This document shows, piece after piece, positions 26,501 through 37,900 of a stretch of DNA of 64,000 nucleotides. The first letter of the stretch is position 1. The number at the start of each line of letters is the position of its first letter. The stretch lies in NCBI RefSeq assembly GCF_001039355.2, contig NW_019775404.1:275968-339967 (forward strand), read 5' to 3'. Both the position numbers and the translations under genes were made by a program. The notes beneath the pieces were generated by a model. It ran no database searches and was not told the DNA's origin. It worked only from the letters and a program-made list of their open reading frames with translations. Source of the DNA: Lingula anatina (lineage: Eukaryota > Brachiopoda > Lingulata > Lingulida > Lingulidae).

Positions 26501-28151
26501 ATCACTTACATTAATAGTTGGATATTAAAATTGTTAATTTTTTTAAAAATTCAAAATGATTGAAGTTTCATGGCACAGTTATGTATCAATTAATTTTTCA
26601 TAATAGCATTAATCGATACAATTGTTTTGTATTATATAAACAAGATTACTGTAATTCCTTTGCTCTCACAATTTGGTTGAGTACCATTTCCAGCAATGAA
26701 AGTGGCAGTAAGTATGGCAGTGGGTGTGATAGTGGGTGTGGCAGTGGGCGTGGCAATGAATTGAGGGACATGTATAAACTTTGCTGCCCATGATTAGCTG
26801 AGCACAAGAAGGGCCCATTAATCTTCAATGTAAAGCATCTATTTTTCTTTCTTTGATCAACAATTTAAATATTAGAAAAGCAGCCGTTCTTAGCTATGAG
26901 TAATACTACCTTTTATCTAAAACATCTAAATCCCACTTCAGAAATGCTGCAATCTTCAGAGCTAGTAGTTTCAAGGCCTTGGTTTTCTTATTTTCTCCTG
27001 ATTTTGGTTCTCCTGAAATGGAATTAGTTTCAGATCAATTCTAATTTTGATTTGGACTAATATCTATGAAGACTCCTATTTTTGCTTAGCATGATACCAA
27101 ATCAACAAGTGAACCATGACTTACAAGTTAATTTGTACATTAAAAGCCCCTCTAGATAACACAATACCTTGTTTTTCATCTCCTTTCCCCTCTGTCCCGT
27201 TACTCGTCTGATCTTTGCCCACGTTAGGAACAGCCTCCGCATGCTGGAGAAACTGCAGAATTAACTGAGTCTCTGATGGATCTAAAAACAAATAATATTG
27301 TCTGTAACATGTTGTGATAAAAGTTTCTTACGTGAGATCATTCTGGCATAATATTTCCTTTAATCAAATATTTTGAACTAAATAAAAATAAAAACATGAG
27401 CGTCAAGTATTGACATTTTGCAATACAACTCACTTTTACTTAGTCAATAAAGCTCCTCTATTTTTCGTGGCATTAATAACATTAATCATAAATGTGCAAG
27501 GTACATCACACTTATTAAAGTTGTTTCTGTAATTGTTACCGAATTGATAATATTGCCAACTGTGCATGACAACACAGTTAACTAGCTGATACCCGTCACA
27601 TCACTGAACCATCATAATAGATTAGTATATAATTATAATTTAAAAAAAAAATTAATGGAAAAAATGGGACTGAGTGGGAATCAAATCCACTTCGCCACGT
27701 CTGGCAGTGTTACTGACAATATATGATTCCTGTCACACATGCCGAAGCTTTATGAATATTGCCGAAGGCTTGAAATTGCCTTCTTAATATACTTTTAGCA
27801 GTTATAATTAAACTCAAACTATGCCCGGCCATTATCTTCCCACTACCCTAAGGTATTGCTAACACCTGTCAGTTGTCAACAGCTAGATCATTGTAGTTTG
27901 GGAGAAAAAAAATGTGAAAAGGAGATTTCGGCAGATCTATTACTATACTACAGTTGTATATCTGTAGTACAGTACTGGTATATAGATTCAATTGATTCAC
28001 CACTATCACACCAGTCATCACCTGGGTTGTCCCCCAGCAAATGTTTCTCCAAGAGGGCTTCATCCAGCAGAAATTCAAACCACGACTTTCCTGTCGATGC
28101 ATGAGCTACTGCAGTGATATCTGGGGTTTCGCTTCTCTCTGTGTCTGCCAT
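17028..28151 (-). CDS. INTS8: Integrator complex subunit 8 (23 exons recovered, 3' end missing)
   Basis: Exons 5' to 3': 28151-28022, 27281-27168, 27012-26910, 26333-26187, 25910-25845, 25598-25538, 25295-25122, 24270-24178, 23779-23633, 23486-23395, 23090-22958, 22624-22560, 22106-21940, 21615-21497, 21141-21082, 20801-20594, 20223-20114, 19509-19425, 19050-18920, 18401-18342, 17952-17891, 17634-17516, 17182-17028. They join in frame to 867 residues. INTS8 is the Integrator subunit that helps dock PP2A on the nuclear snRNA-processing and promoter-proximal termination complex. WFEF, the motif reported to contact PP2A, sits at residues 24-27 as in human, followed by LLDEALLEKHL. Other matches to human: LKLLALKIAAFLKWDLD, RLSGYCSACNALL, KELPNMKESRKA, LIKSCNYLQCYTQ. 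Human INTS8 has about 100 more residues; no matching exon was found, so the gene is cut at the 11999 join. Two exon edges here have been tandemly duplicated (see repeats at 19810 and 22875). Confidence 0.95.
18054..18102. repeat. (AAAT)n microsatellite
   Basis: Tandem aaat units, allelic counterpart of the array at 15237-15282. Confidence 0.95.
19810..20136. repeat. 43/45-bp minisatellite that repeats an INTS8 5' splice site
   Basis: Eight copies of a unit starting ctctatatat...ccactgttgg begin at about 19810, 19852, 19895, 19940, 19983, 20028, 20071 and 20114; spacing is 43 bp, or 45 bp where 'at' is added. The highest-coordinate copy is the 3' end of the INTS8 exon 20223-20114 and its donor (minus strand: ATAGAG|GTGGGT). 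Each further copy therefore contains the last 20-odd exon bases plus the donor and about 20 bp of intron. The array extends the exon reading frame for a while on the minus strand, but 43 is not a multiple of 3. Confidence 0.92.
22875..23016. repeat. Tandem duplication (about 82 bp apart) of an INTS8 exon 3' edge
   Basis: About 60 bp at 22957-23016, the end of INTS8 exon 23090-22958 with its GT donor, recur at 22875-22934 with a few changes. On the minus strand the first copy ends TTAGAG|GTAATG; the downstream copy ends TTAGAG|GCAAGT, that is, with a GC in place of GT at a strong-looking donor. Confidence 0.85.
23527..23566. repeat. (GA)n microsatellite
   Basis: About twenty ga dinucleotides in an INTS8 intron. 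Confidence 0.95.
24572..24806 (+). mobile_element. Candidate solo LTR of a retrotransposon
   Basis: A locally GC-richer block inside an INTS8 intron opens TGTCGGGAGCG, with cgggagcg (24575-24582) inverted at cgctcccg (24599-24606). It has a TATA-like tataaaag at 24710-24717, an AATAAA at 24751-24756, and ends near gcgcaca. TG...CA ends, a TATA box followed by a polyadenylation signal, and a length of about 235 bp fit an LTR. There is no second LTR, primer-binding context or coding sequence, so it would be solo. No clear target duplication was found, and this remains a candidate. Confidence 0.45.
27640..27850. other. INTS8 first-intron sequence, nothing assigned
   Basis: A block near 27664-27710 resembles a tRNA T-arm in reverse complement but does not complete a tRNA. 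Otherwise plain AT-rich intron. Confidence 0.4.
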
Positions 28152-28420
28152 ATTTCATCTCAACCGGCCTCGCGGGCACTTTCGAACTTAGTTGTGCAGG
28201 TGCTTTCCGGAAGTGACACCACTGCGCATGTCTACAAAAGCAAATCATTAAGTGCTATTTTCGCTCCATGTTCGTCGATAAATAAAACAGCTTTATTTTA
28301 GCAGCATCAATGTAAAAGTAGGAGCACAACCAATACAAAACTATGCATGTTTTTCTGCCATGATAAGAAATATACATGTAAGTAAAATTAGGTCAAGCAT
28401 GCGCATATTGACCAAGCATC
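28152..28420. promoter_or_regulatory. Bidirectional promoter, INTS8 / F-box-UBC gene
   Basis: The two start codons face away from each other across 269 bp. Within it lie an ETS-type site CCGGAAGTG (28207-28215) and two NRF-1-like sites, TGCGCATG (28223-28230) and GCATGCGCAT (28397-28406). The plus-strand start codon itself is in a YY1-like context (catcATGGCGac). No TATA box is seen. ETS, NRF-1 and YY1 sites are typical of TATA-less housekeeping promoters; binding is inferred from motif match only. Confidence 0.65.
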
Positions 28421-30915
28421 ATGGCGACTGAGGTAGACGACATACAGGAATTTCTGTCAAATGAAGTGAGTTTTTGTGATCATAATAATCTGGATATTTG
28501 AGTGACCTGTATCATGCAGATTATTACAGTAATGACATTCTCATATATCAATTTGAACGCACAAAAACAATTGTGTGGTAAATAAGAATAGCATTTCCTG
28601 ATTCGGCATTTTGGTCGCATTGAGTTTGTTGATGTTTTTATGGTGATTTTTCGTCTTAAAACAGCCTCTGCCGCTGAACTAACATATTCTTTCAACTTGT
28701 TGACCCATAGTATATCGAAATTATTTAAATCTTGTTTAAAGAAAATATCCAAATGGTAATCACAGAATATATTATTTGATTGATAATAACTGAGATGAAA
28801 ATGAAAGCATTTCTTGGTTACTTTTATTTCCCAGAAATACCTCGAGTTTTGGCAAGATTTCACAGAGCTCTGACTTGATGTATATCTAACACAGTGGTTT
28901 TGGCAAACGAGTAAAGAAGTAGGTACTGGTAATCATACTCCTGTAGTTTTGCAAACGTATTAAATTAACATATTAGTTGATGCTAAATGTTAGAATCTCC
29001 TTTTGATTCCAGTACAAGACCTGTAGTGTTTGTGGAGGTTTCTATGGGACTAGTTTTGGTCAACCTGTTTGCAGCACCTGTCACTTGTTTCTGTTCCCTG
29101 ATGACATCAACAACCCTGAGGATATCTCATATCTAGAGGTGAGTCACAGTTTTCATATTTCATGTTTTAAGCTGCTGAGATACACCTGTTATCTTAAACA
29201 TCAGCATACAATGTAAAAACATGTTTTTTTTTTAATCAGGAATGAAACACTGGCTGCATCAAAGAGTAAGATATCGTATTTATTTTCAGTGGAGCTTTTG
29301 TTTTCTATTAACCATTTTTTTATGATTCCTTGAATGATAATTTCTTTGCTGCCTTGAGAGAAATTGTCTTTGCTTTATAAGTTATGCTAAATATCTTAAA
29401 GATTATAATCAGTAATGTTTATTGATTTATATAGATGACTTGGTTATTAGATTTACATCACTGATTCATTGTGTTTCAGTAAAAAACAATGTGATGTTAA
29501 AGGATTTCATTCTTTACACACATAGTTTTCAATGATCTTTGAAGTGAGCATGGATATCCTTCATATTTGCAGAAAACAGATTCAGGAGACTCTGGGAATG
29601 AAGAACCAGATGATGCAACAGCCTTTTTCCAAACAGATGGCAGCTGTGCTGAGGCCCCTGCGGGGGCAGAGAGGCCTTCCAGAAGGGGCATCTCTACCCC
29701 AGCCCCCACAAAGCCTGATAAACTGGCGGAAAGGATCGCCAACTTGACCATGCCCAGAGAGTTTGACAAAGAGAAGATTCCTGAGGGCTTGGTTGATGCC
29801 TTACCAACAGAGGGTTAGAACATTTAACACCACCAATAATAATAATATGCCTTATATTAGTACCATGTTGCATAGCCTGAGAATATGGTCAGAGAGGAAT
29901 TATAGCAGTTTGTAATATCAGCCAAGAATTTGACATCATTGGAGTATACTACTCTTCAGTACAGCAGTTATAATCAGAAAAAAAAATCTAGTGAAATAAA
30001 TAAATCGTATTTCAGTGCTCCTAGTTGTATTTAACTACCTGGATGACATCTCTCGCTGGAGTGCGGGCAATGTGTGCAATAGATGGCAGCAGATTATGGA
30101 GGATGAGACCACAGACGAGGAGTGGCAGCACTTTATACGCCTGCGATGGCCGCTGTTTGACCCCAAATACAAAGTCAGGTGCTGGAGGACCATTTATACG
30201 AAACTGTACGTATGTTTATACTAGTATGTGTTATTTATTTATTTATTCATTTATTTTATTTTTTTCAAACTTGGCAACTTGCGTCAAAAACTGTCACTTA
30301 TATGGTCATGTCTGTGTCGTCAAAATGTGTTAAGGAAATTTTGACAAGAAATGACACTTGATGGCACTAGTTTAACAGGTTATATTTTCTGAAATGTAAT
30401 CAAAATCTGAGAAGCATGAGACTAAGATTCAGTATGCTTGGCTGAGTAGAGCCTCTTTCTTAGGTTATGAAAACAAAGTTTTGGGTCAGCAGTTCTTTTG
30501 TTGTTAACCTGTGATATTTATAATGTTAGGATAATTGTGGTCAAGATTATATTTAAACAAATGATTTTTCTCTGAGTAATCTATTAATAAGGTCAGTCTT
30601 GCAGACTTGTTCTGTCAATTGTACAACTATTTTTGTACTGTTAATGAGGCCAGTCGTGCTGTACAGCAAGTGTTTGTTATTTCAGAGTAGAAAGTGCACC
30701 TTGCAGGCTATGCCTAAACAGAATGATGTTACAAGTAAGTATCCCCAGGTAACTGGTCCACAGATTTGGATTAATTAATGGTGATCACTTTCACTTTCAG
30801 TATCAATATAACACTAAGCAGGTAGAGGTAGATTTGTGAGGCTTCTGTCATATGTTTTGAAACTGCTGGAAATGCTTCAATAATGTCTTCTTTCTTCTCA
30901 TTTACCTTAATACTT

Positions 30916-30954
<39 letters not shown>

Positions 30955-31410
30955 TTTGCAAGAATATCTCAGTGAATAAATTTTCACATTTGCTTGCAAA
31001 TATATATTAAGTGTTGAAGATATCATATAACAGTTTATGTCAGCCATTCCCCCAGATTAGATTTTAACTTATGTTGTGAAACGATGCTACTTTGCAATGC
31101 ATTATCATGGAAAACTGCAAATTACTGTCTCAATGTTAGATTTTCAGCCAGCAGTTCTGTAGCCTAATAATATGAAATCCCATCTGAATATATTTAACAA
31201 TTTCCAGAGTACACCTCCAATAGAAGAAAACTCATGGCGACATCGGAGGTTACGGAGTGAGCTAAAAACTTTACAGACAGACCCCCCTGAAGGTATCCAG
31301 GCAACCCCGCTGGACAAATACTGCTGTCACTGGCAGGCGTCTATCACGGGTCCTGCAGGGAGTCCGTATGAAGGTGGAATATTTTACCTGTACCTGCAGA
31401 TTCCACACAG
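28421..31410 (+). CDS. F-box and ubiquitin-conjugating (UBC) fold protein, 3' end missing
   Basis: Exons 28421-28465, 29013-29138, 29573-29813, 30016-30205, 30686-30734 and 31208-31410 join in frame to about 284 residues. Order of parts: a short acidic N-terminus; a CxxC...CxxC segment (CSVCGGFYGTSFGQPVCSTC) that could bind zinc; a low-complexity acidic/Pro linker; an F-box-like stretch beginning LPTEVLLVVFNYLDDISRW; a CRLC segment; and the start of a UBC fold (RLRSELKTLQTDPPEGI, then HWQASITGPAGSPYEGGIFY), which is the E2 N-terminal helix and beta-meander signature. The HPN motif and catalytic Cys would lie in the next exons, which are not found before or after the N at 31534. An F-box recruits Skp1/Cul1, while a UBC fold is an E2 or an inactive E2 variant, so the protein may bridge both. 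Whether the E2 is active cannot be told. Confidence 0.8.
30915..30957. repeat. (TTTA)n microsatellite
   Basis: About ten tttа-type tetramers in an intron of the F-box/UBC gene. Confidence 0.95.
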
Positions 31411-31533
31411 GTGAGACACACACACCCTGGATATCAGATTAGAAATATTAGAATTAATAAAGAAATAGCTTAATGAGCCAAGCAGTTTGAATAATTGCCT
31501 CTTATTTTGTGTCATTTTATTTGTCTATAATTA

Positions 31534-31534
31534 N
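31534..31534. other. Single-N assembly join
   Basis: The plus-strand F-box/UBC gene loses the rest of its UBC domain to the left, and the minus-strand TBC-like gene loses its 3' exons to the right. Sequence is therefore missing at this join. Confidence 0.85.
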
Positions 31535-31905
31535 ACTGGACCAGAGTAGAGAGTATAGGAATACTCTCCTTCCAGAAGCTCCCACAAATGTGGCAATGAC
31601 TGGCTGTCCTGACTGCTATGTTGGAATAGTGGAATTCTTGACCAACCTAAAGATACTCTGCTATTTCCTAAAAACAAATATCATTTTCCAGTATAGTTGA
31701 TATAAATAAATCCAAAGTAGTTAATTGATAATATTACTCACAAGATGATTGAAGAATTTTTTGTGTTGATTGCTGTTATTTTTGATTTCAAACAATTTGT
31801 TCTGTTGCAAACGTGTAGTAAATTGATAACAGGTTAAATAATTAAAGGGTTTTCAAAAATCAACATTGTTATCAATCACTTTTCATAATGTATAAAAAGT
31901 CTTAC

Positions 31906-34900
31906 CATTACTTGATCCTGGTGCATCATACTCCACCCTAACTACAGCATAAGGGAATCCTCCCATTTCCCTCTCCACGTCCAAATTAGTGGCATCCATA
32001 TCAACAAATTCAAATTTTTCCTGGAGAAGGTCTATTGTGTACACCTTGCTGCCATATTTGTCTGCAGTGACACCACGACATGTGGGTAAAGTTCTGGACC
32101 ACCTGGCACTGATTCTTATACTGCCAAAAAACACACCTGCAAGGACTTTGATTGCAGAGGGGTCAAAATCAGCCAGCCATTCAACCTAAGTTTAAGAAAA
32201 AAAATACACATCAAAGATAAAATTCACCCATGAATTTTTGCAGAGCCACACGATATTCCAGCTTTGCATATTTATCATATTATAAATGTCATAATAGTCT
32301 TACTTGACAAGGATTAAACAACAGTGGAACTCTTCTATCAAAATCCACATTTTCGAAAGAACTTCTTAAAACCATGTAAGTGAGTTACTCACCCTGTCCT
32401 GTACATCTGCAGAAAATATGAGTTTGATTCTGATATGTTTAATCCCCACAGGAGGCAGAGGGACCACAGAGGTGGTGGAGGGGCTGGGGGACCTGACCAC
32501 TCTGCTGGGGGCAGACTTGACCACTGGACCAGGAGACCTGGTGAAGATACATACAACATCTGTGACCAAAAAATGGCACAAAATGCTTTTAGCCAACTAC
32601 TACGTACCCATATAAAACAAAACTGTGCATAAATACAAGAGCTATTCTTAAATTAATAAAAAGAGATGTTCTTACAAATGGAAACAGTTTCCTCAAATGC
32701 AAATGTTAACTTAAACCCTTGACTAGTGTGATTACTTTTTCAGCTTAAGAATTCAAAATTGCTTCTTCAGCTCTGGTGACAGTAAATTGCTCTAATACTA
32801 CTCTGTATGTTCATATAAGATGTTTTTATTTCAATACCATGCAAAACATGCCATTGATAGATTATCTTTATAAGCAACAAACAACTGAATTGTCTGAAAA
32901 GACCAACTTACTGTGGCCTCTGTCTGTTCATGTATGGCACATCTTCAGCATTGCCTCCATTCTGTAGGTGGATCCAGGCTCTCTGAATGTCTACAGTGTA
33001 CAGCTTGCAGGGCTCTTTCAGAAATACCTGCACACAGACAAATATAAGAAAGCATCTTAGGAATGATTCGACTCAACTTTACAAAACATCAGTGGGATAT
33101 TTCTACATACTTAAAGAATGTGATAAATTGACCAAACTTGTTTTCTGTTTATCAATGATATCATTTTTGATCTCTTTATGGCAAACTTAACATGTATTTT
33201 TTTCAAATGCTGAGGTTTGGAATGAAAGTATACATTTGATAATTCTACACATAAATTTGATACCTGCTTTACTCATTTTCCTTTCCCTACCTTTTTCATA
33301 GAATGATAGTCTGTGGCTTCCATGAACTTGTGTTTCAGTAGTAACAACAATGCCAAGCAGACGTCATGCAGTACAGAGCTCCCCCAGCCCTGCATGAAAC
33401 ACTGGTCCCAGATCAGCAGCACTGCCTGGGTGTCCAACACACTCACAAACCCCTGAAATCATTGTATTCACAATTAAATAAATAAAGAGAAATGTGCAAT
33501 TGTCAAATGAGATATGCAACTGGATTTCTAATCCTACACACCACACAATAATCTTAACGTATAATCAGAAATATTTATGCCAAAAAAACAGACATAACTA
33601 CATCCTGATTCTGCTTGTAATGAAACAACTAGAGCGATACCGCCTCCGAATATTGTACCACCAGCTGGAGTAAGCGCATTCATATGGAAACCTCCCCCCC
33701 CCCCAAAAAAAAGGGACACTATCACCAGTCTTGTGCTTGACAAGCTCTATAAAATGCAATCAACAAGAGTTCTCAAAATATGCAAAAAAATATNCCCCCA
33801 AAAAAAGGGACACTATCACCAGTCTTGTGCTTGACAAGCTCTATAAAATGCAATCAACAAGAGTTCTCAAAATATGCAAAAAAATATAACTAAAAATGGT
33901 CCAATCAAGCAGATTTTCGAATTGACCTGCATTTTCCTACCATTGATCACTCATGTGATTCTCTAGACAAAAGGCCTATTGGCTTTCCTTGAAATGTGTT
34001 GTCAGTGGTGCATATATGCTGACAATAGAGAAAACCTAGGGGCAACACCGAGCACATCTCTGCTAGTTTTGAAGATATGAGGGGCAAGAAAATATACAAA
34101 GCTCAGTTCATGGTGAAAAAGTAGGTCAAAGGTCAATTTCAATATCATTGTATATAAATTTCTATTCAAGTTCAATAGTAACCATGGGCATTTCTTTGCC
34201 AATTTTGCAGATTTAAAGGCCAGAAAAAATGCAAAAAGCAGTTCATCATAAAAAGTAGGTCAAAGGTCAATTTCAAGGTCACAGTAAAATTACCAGTATA
34301 AAACTTCCTATTCAACTTCAATAGTAACTATGGACCCATCTCTGCCAGGGTTGAAGATAAAAGGGAACGGAAATTTGCAAAGTTCAGTTAATGGTGAAAA
34401 GTAGGTCAAAGGTCAATTTTAAGGTCATAGTAAATTGCCTCTAATGACTTTCTATTCAAATGCAATAGTAACCATGGACGTATCTTTGCCAGTTTTGAAA
34501 GTATAAGCATTAAAAAAGTTGCAAAGTTCAGTTTATGGTGTAAAGTAGGTCAAAGGTCAATTTCAAGGTAACAGTAAGATTACCAGTATAAGACTTCCTA
34601 TTCAACTTCAATAGTAACTATGGACCNTGCTCTCTAAATGCAATCTGCATTGGAAACAGCCAATGTACCAGATATGGTTCGTATCGTCTGTCATACACAT
34701 AAAGTACATTCAGACTGCGGGCAGATTCCTTCAAGTGGAGTTCATAATTAAATGGCATCATACTGGGTGTAGTTTCATAAATCTGCCAATAGAAATGTAT
34801 CACAATTATATCTATGCAAATGTAAAAGGACAGAAACCATAGAAAGGTAACAGAGATCCTTATCCTTTTTTCAATGTGTTTATAGTACTTGAATCTTACT

Positions 34901-37900
34901 TTAAAACTTCATGTTTTTAAAACTGTAATGTGTCTAAGGATACAGAACAGTCAAAACATATACAGATAGGGTGAACTCCATACCTCGATAACAGCATTTT
35001 CTATCAGTCCATTGATTGGGGAATGTGTGGCCCTTTTGATGCGGAGCTCACCAACACCTCTGGCAACTGCTTTGCCAAAGCGTTCTCTCACAATCTTCTC
35101 AACATTCCTGAATAATAATACTGATCATGAATCACAATCAAGCAAACTTAAAGTTTTAGAAATAACAAAACTGATGTTTTCATGCATTTTCAAAATGCCC
35201 CTTCCCCTCTCCCCACACACACACACACACACATTTTATGGAACCATTTTCATGAAATTCACTTTTCAAAATAGTACACGTTGTGCTGCTATCTCCTGCA
35301 ACACTTACAAATCCTTCATTTTCTGTCTTTCGGCTCTGAAAAGCACATCTATCCACATGTAACAGCGCAGTCCACCAGGCAACTGACGGCCATGTAGTCT
35401 GCGAGACACCTCTTCAAACCTGCGGGGGTCTCTCTTCAGTGTGGCAATCAGAGCAGTGCCCATCAGGTCACTCTGTGGTCCCCAGAAGGTAGGAGGCTCC
35501 CCAGAGACTTTGTGCAGATTAGCTGAAATAAAATAAAATAAATAAAGCATCTGAAATATTCTGCACTGTTATTATTTTTGGTCCCCAGAATGTAAGAGGC
35601 TTCCTAGAGACTTTGTGCTGATTAGTTGGAATCAAATATAACTGAATAAAGTATCTGAAATATTCTATAATGTTATTACTTTTGTTCCCCAGAATGTAGG
35701 AGGCTCCCTAGATACCTTGTGCAGAATAGCTGGGATCAAATGTAAATGAATAATTGAAACCATCTGAAATGTTCTTTATTGATATCACTTTTGGAGAAAT
35801 AAATTCCAGCAAACAGCCACTAAATTATTGCAGAAAGAATACTCCTTTGCATTCCAGTTATAAAAATTTCATATATATACATAAGATATAAGAACAATCT
35901 CTAATGCTGTATAAGGCAAATGTTCTTTGTAATTTGCATAAGAACAATACTTCATAAAATGGACTGATAGATTGATTTATTAAATGAAAGTACACACTCA
36001 ACACATTTAAAATTCAGACAAATATAACTTCAATTCTAAACCACATTTGGTCAAGGCATACACTTACCCTTAATATTTGATGTAGATGGCTTCTCCGAAT
36101 GAATTGTACTATCACTGTTTGCACTTAGAGGATGAAACAAGCTGGAGACTTTGGGTGGCATGGTATTAGCAGGTGCTTGGGCTTTCTTCTGGGTAAGGTC
36201 GTCAAACTTCTTTTGCTGGGGTTGTAGGAAAGGGTTAGATAATCTTGTCATATTAACATTTTCATCTCTATATGTTTCATTACATTCTGCAAATTTTAAT
36301 TATCTATTCTAATAATTTCAGATGCTGTTCTGTGCACCTAGTTTATAACATGTTAACAGGTCTTTTACTTGAGTGTTTTTGCATTAGCCACCAAGTAATA
36401 ACTTCAATAACATTTACACTCAATAATTATCATAGTTACCATCAACTGTAATTAAAAATATTTAACATGTTCAGTTCAAATGACTATTTCAGTATAATTT
36501 AATAATAAAGTCAACTAAAAATAACTTTAATAATAAAGTTAAAAAGCAAATCAAGCCATTTATGTGTGATTACAAGTAAAGATGATGCATATAATGTTTC
36601 ATACTGTGAGTTCTTTCTCCTGTAGGTACATCTCCCTCTCCAGGCCTTTGCTGAACAACTGGTAAGTATGTGTGAGAAACTCAATCATCTCTGGACAGGG
36701 CTCCTCTCTGGAAGAACAAATAATAATATACAGTAGAGCACATATTGGTAAAATGGAAAATGTGTTCATAATATCCATTAAGAAAGTACTGCTACACAAG
36801 AACCACGTATGGGTTTTTACAGAAAAACAGCAAGTGCCATCTCCCTTATTAAATATTTAAGAAGCAGCAGCACACATAGCTTTCAAATTCATCCTTGGAC
36901 GAAGAAATAAATTTTATTAACAATTTTTAATTGTTAATTTTTTTTTATTATATACAGTATCTAATATAAATGCCATATATTTGCATTATAAATTTATATC
37001 CAGCTTACTCTGCCTCCTCCCCAGCTCTGGGTCTATGGCATCGAGTCTCGCTGGCTGTTTTCTTCAGCTGATTTTGAAGCCAGGACTGGGCCTCTTTCTG
37101 CAGTTTATCTCTTTCATGCTTGGACATTGCAGGTGGATCCTACAAATTCAGGAAACACCCTAATCCAATTCTTAATTAACAGAATGTTGGTAATTTCTTA
37201 TTGAAGCGCAATATAAAATCAATGCCGTATACTTTTAATAACTCTGTGGTGATTTTATGTATTATAATAATTCAGTTAATTAAATCAATTTGGAATACAT
37301 AATTATCTACAGTTTAGTATAGTAATTATTTAAAAAAAAACAATAACAACCTTGTTCACGTCTTTACATCCTATAAATCATAAAAAATAATGATGAAAAT
37401 AACAACAGAACGATATTTAGTTTTAATCTTTTCATTGGAACCTAAACCTTAGATGTTACAATGAAAAGATTAATACTAAAATCTACTCCAATTCAATTTT
37501 ACCAAAACTGCAGCATCTTGTTCATAGTCTGGGAAATGCTTCTGGACAAATTCTGGTCCAAGCAGTTGAAAAATCATCTCCCTTCTATCAGCATGGTCAA
37601 TTTGTCTCAGAATCTTGTCTGCAAGCCCTTTATTTAACAGCTCCTCGACCTGTCAATATTTTTAAAAAAATTATAATTTATGATGTGCTTTCACAGAAAC
37701 AGTTAACTGGATAAAAGTTAAAGTTAAGGATCTCAAAACAAAAGTAAAAATTACTTCTCGTGTTTGTCAAAGACAATTATTTTGAAGTTTCCATGACCAT
37801 CGTTTTTAAAATACATTTCAGTCATACACCTTTCAACATAGTCTCCAATGATGATCTATGCCAAAAGCCAGTAAAATTGGTGCTGTTGCAAAAATTTGTT

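Noticed and set aside
27660-27712. Possible tRNA gene on the minus strand
   Set aside because: A GGATTTGATTCC-like T-arm is visible, but no matching acceptor stem, D-arm or anticodon arm could be built around it.
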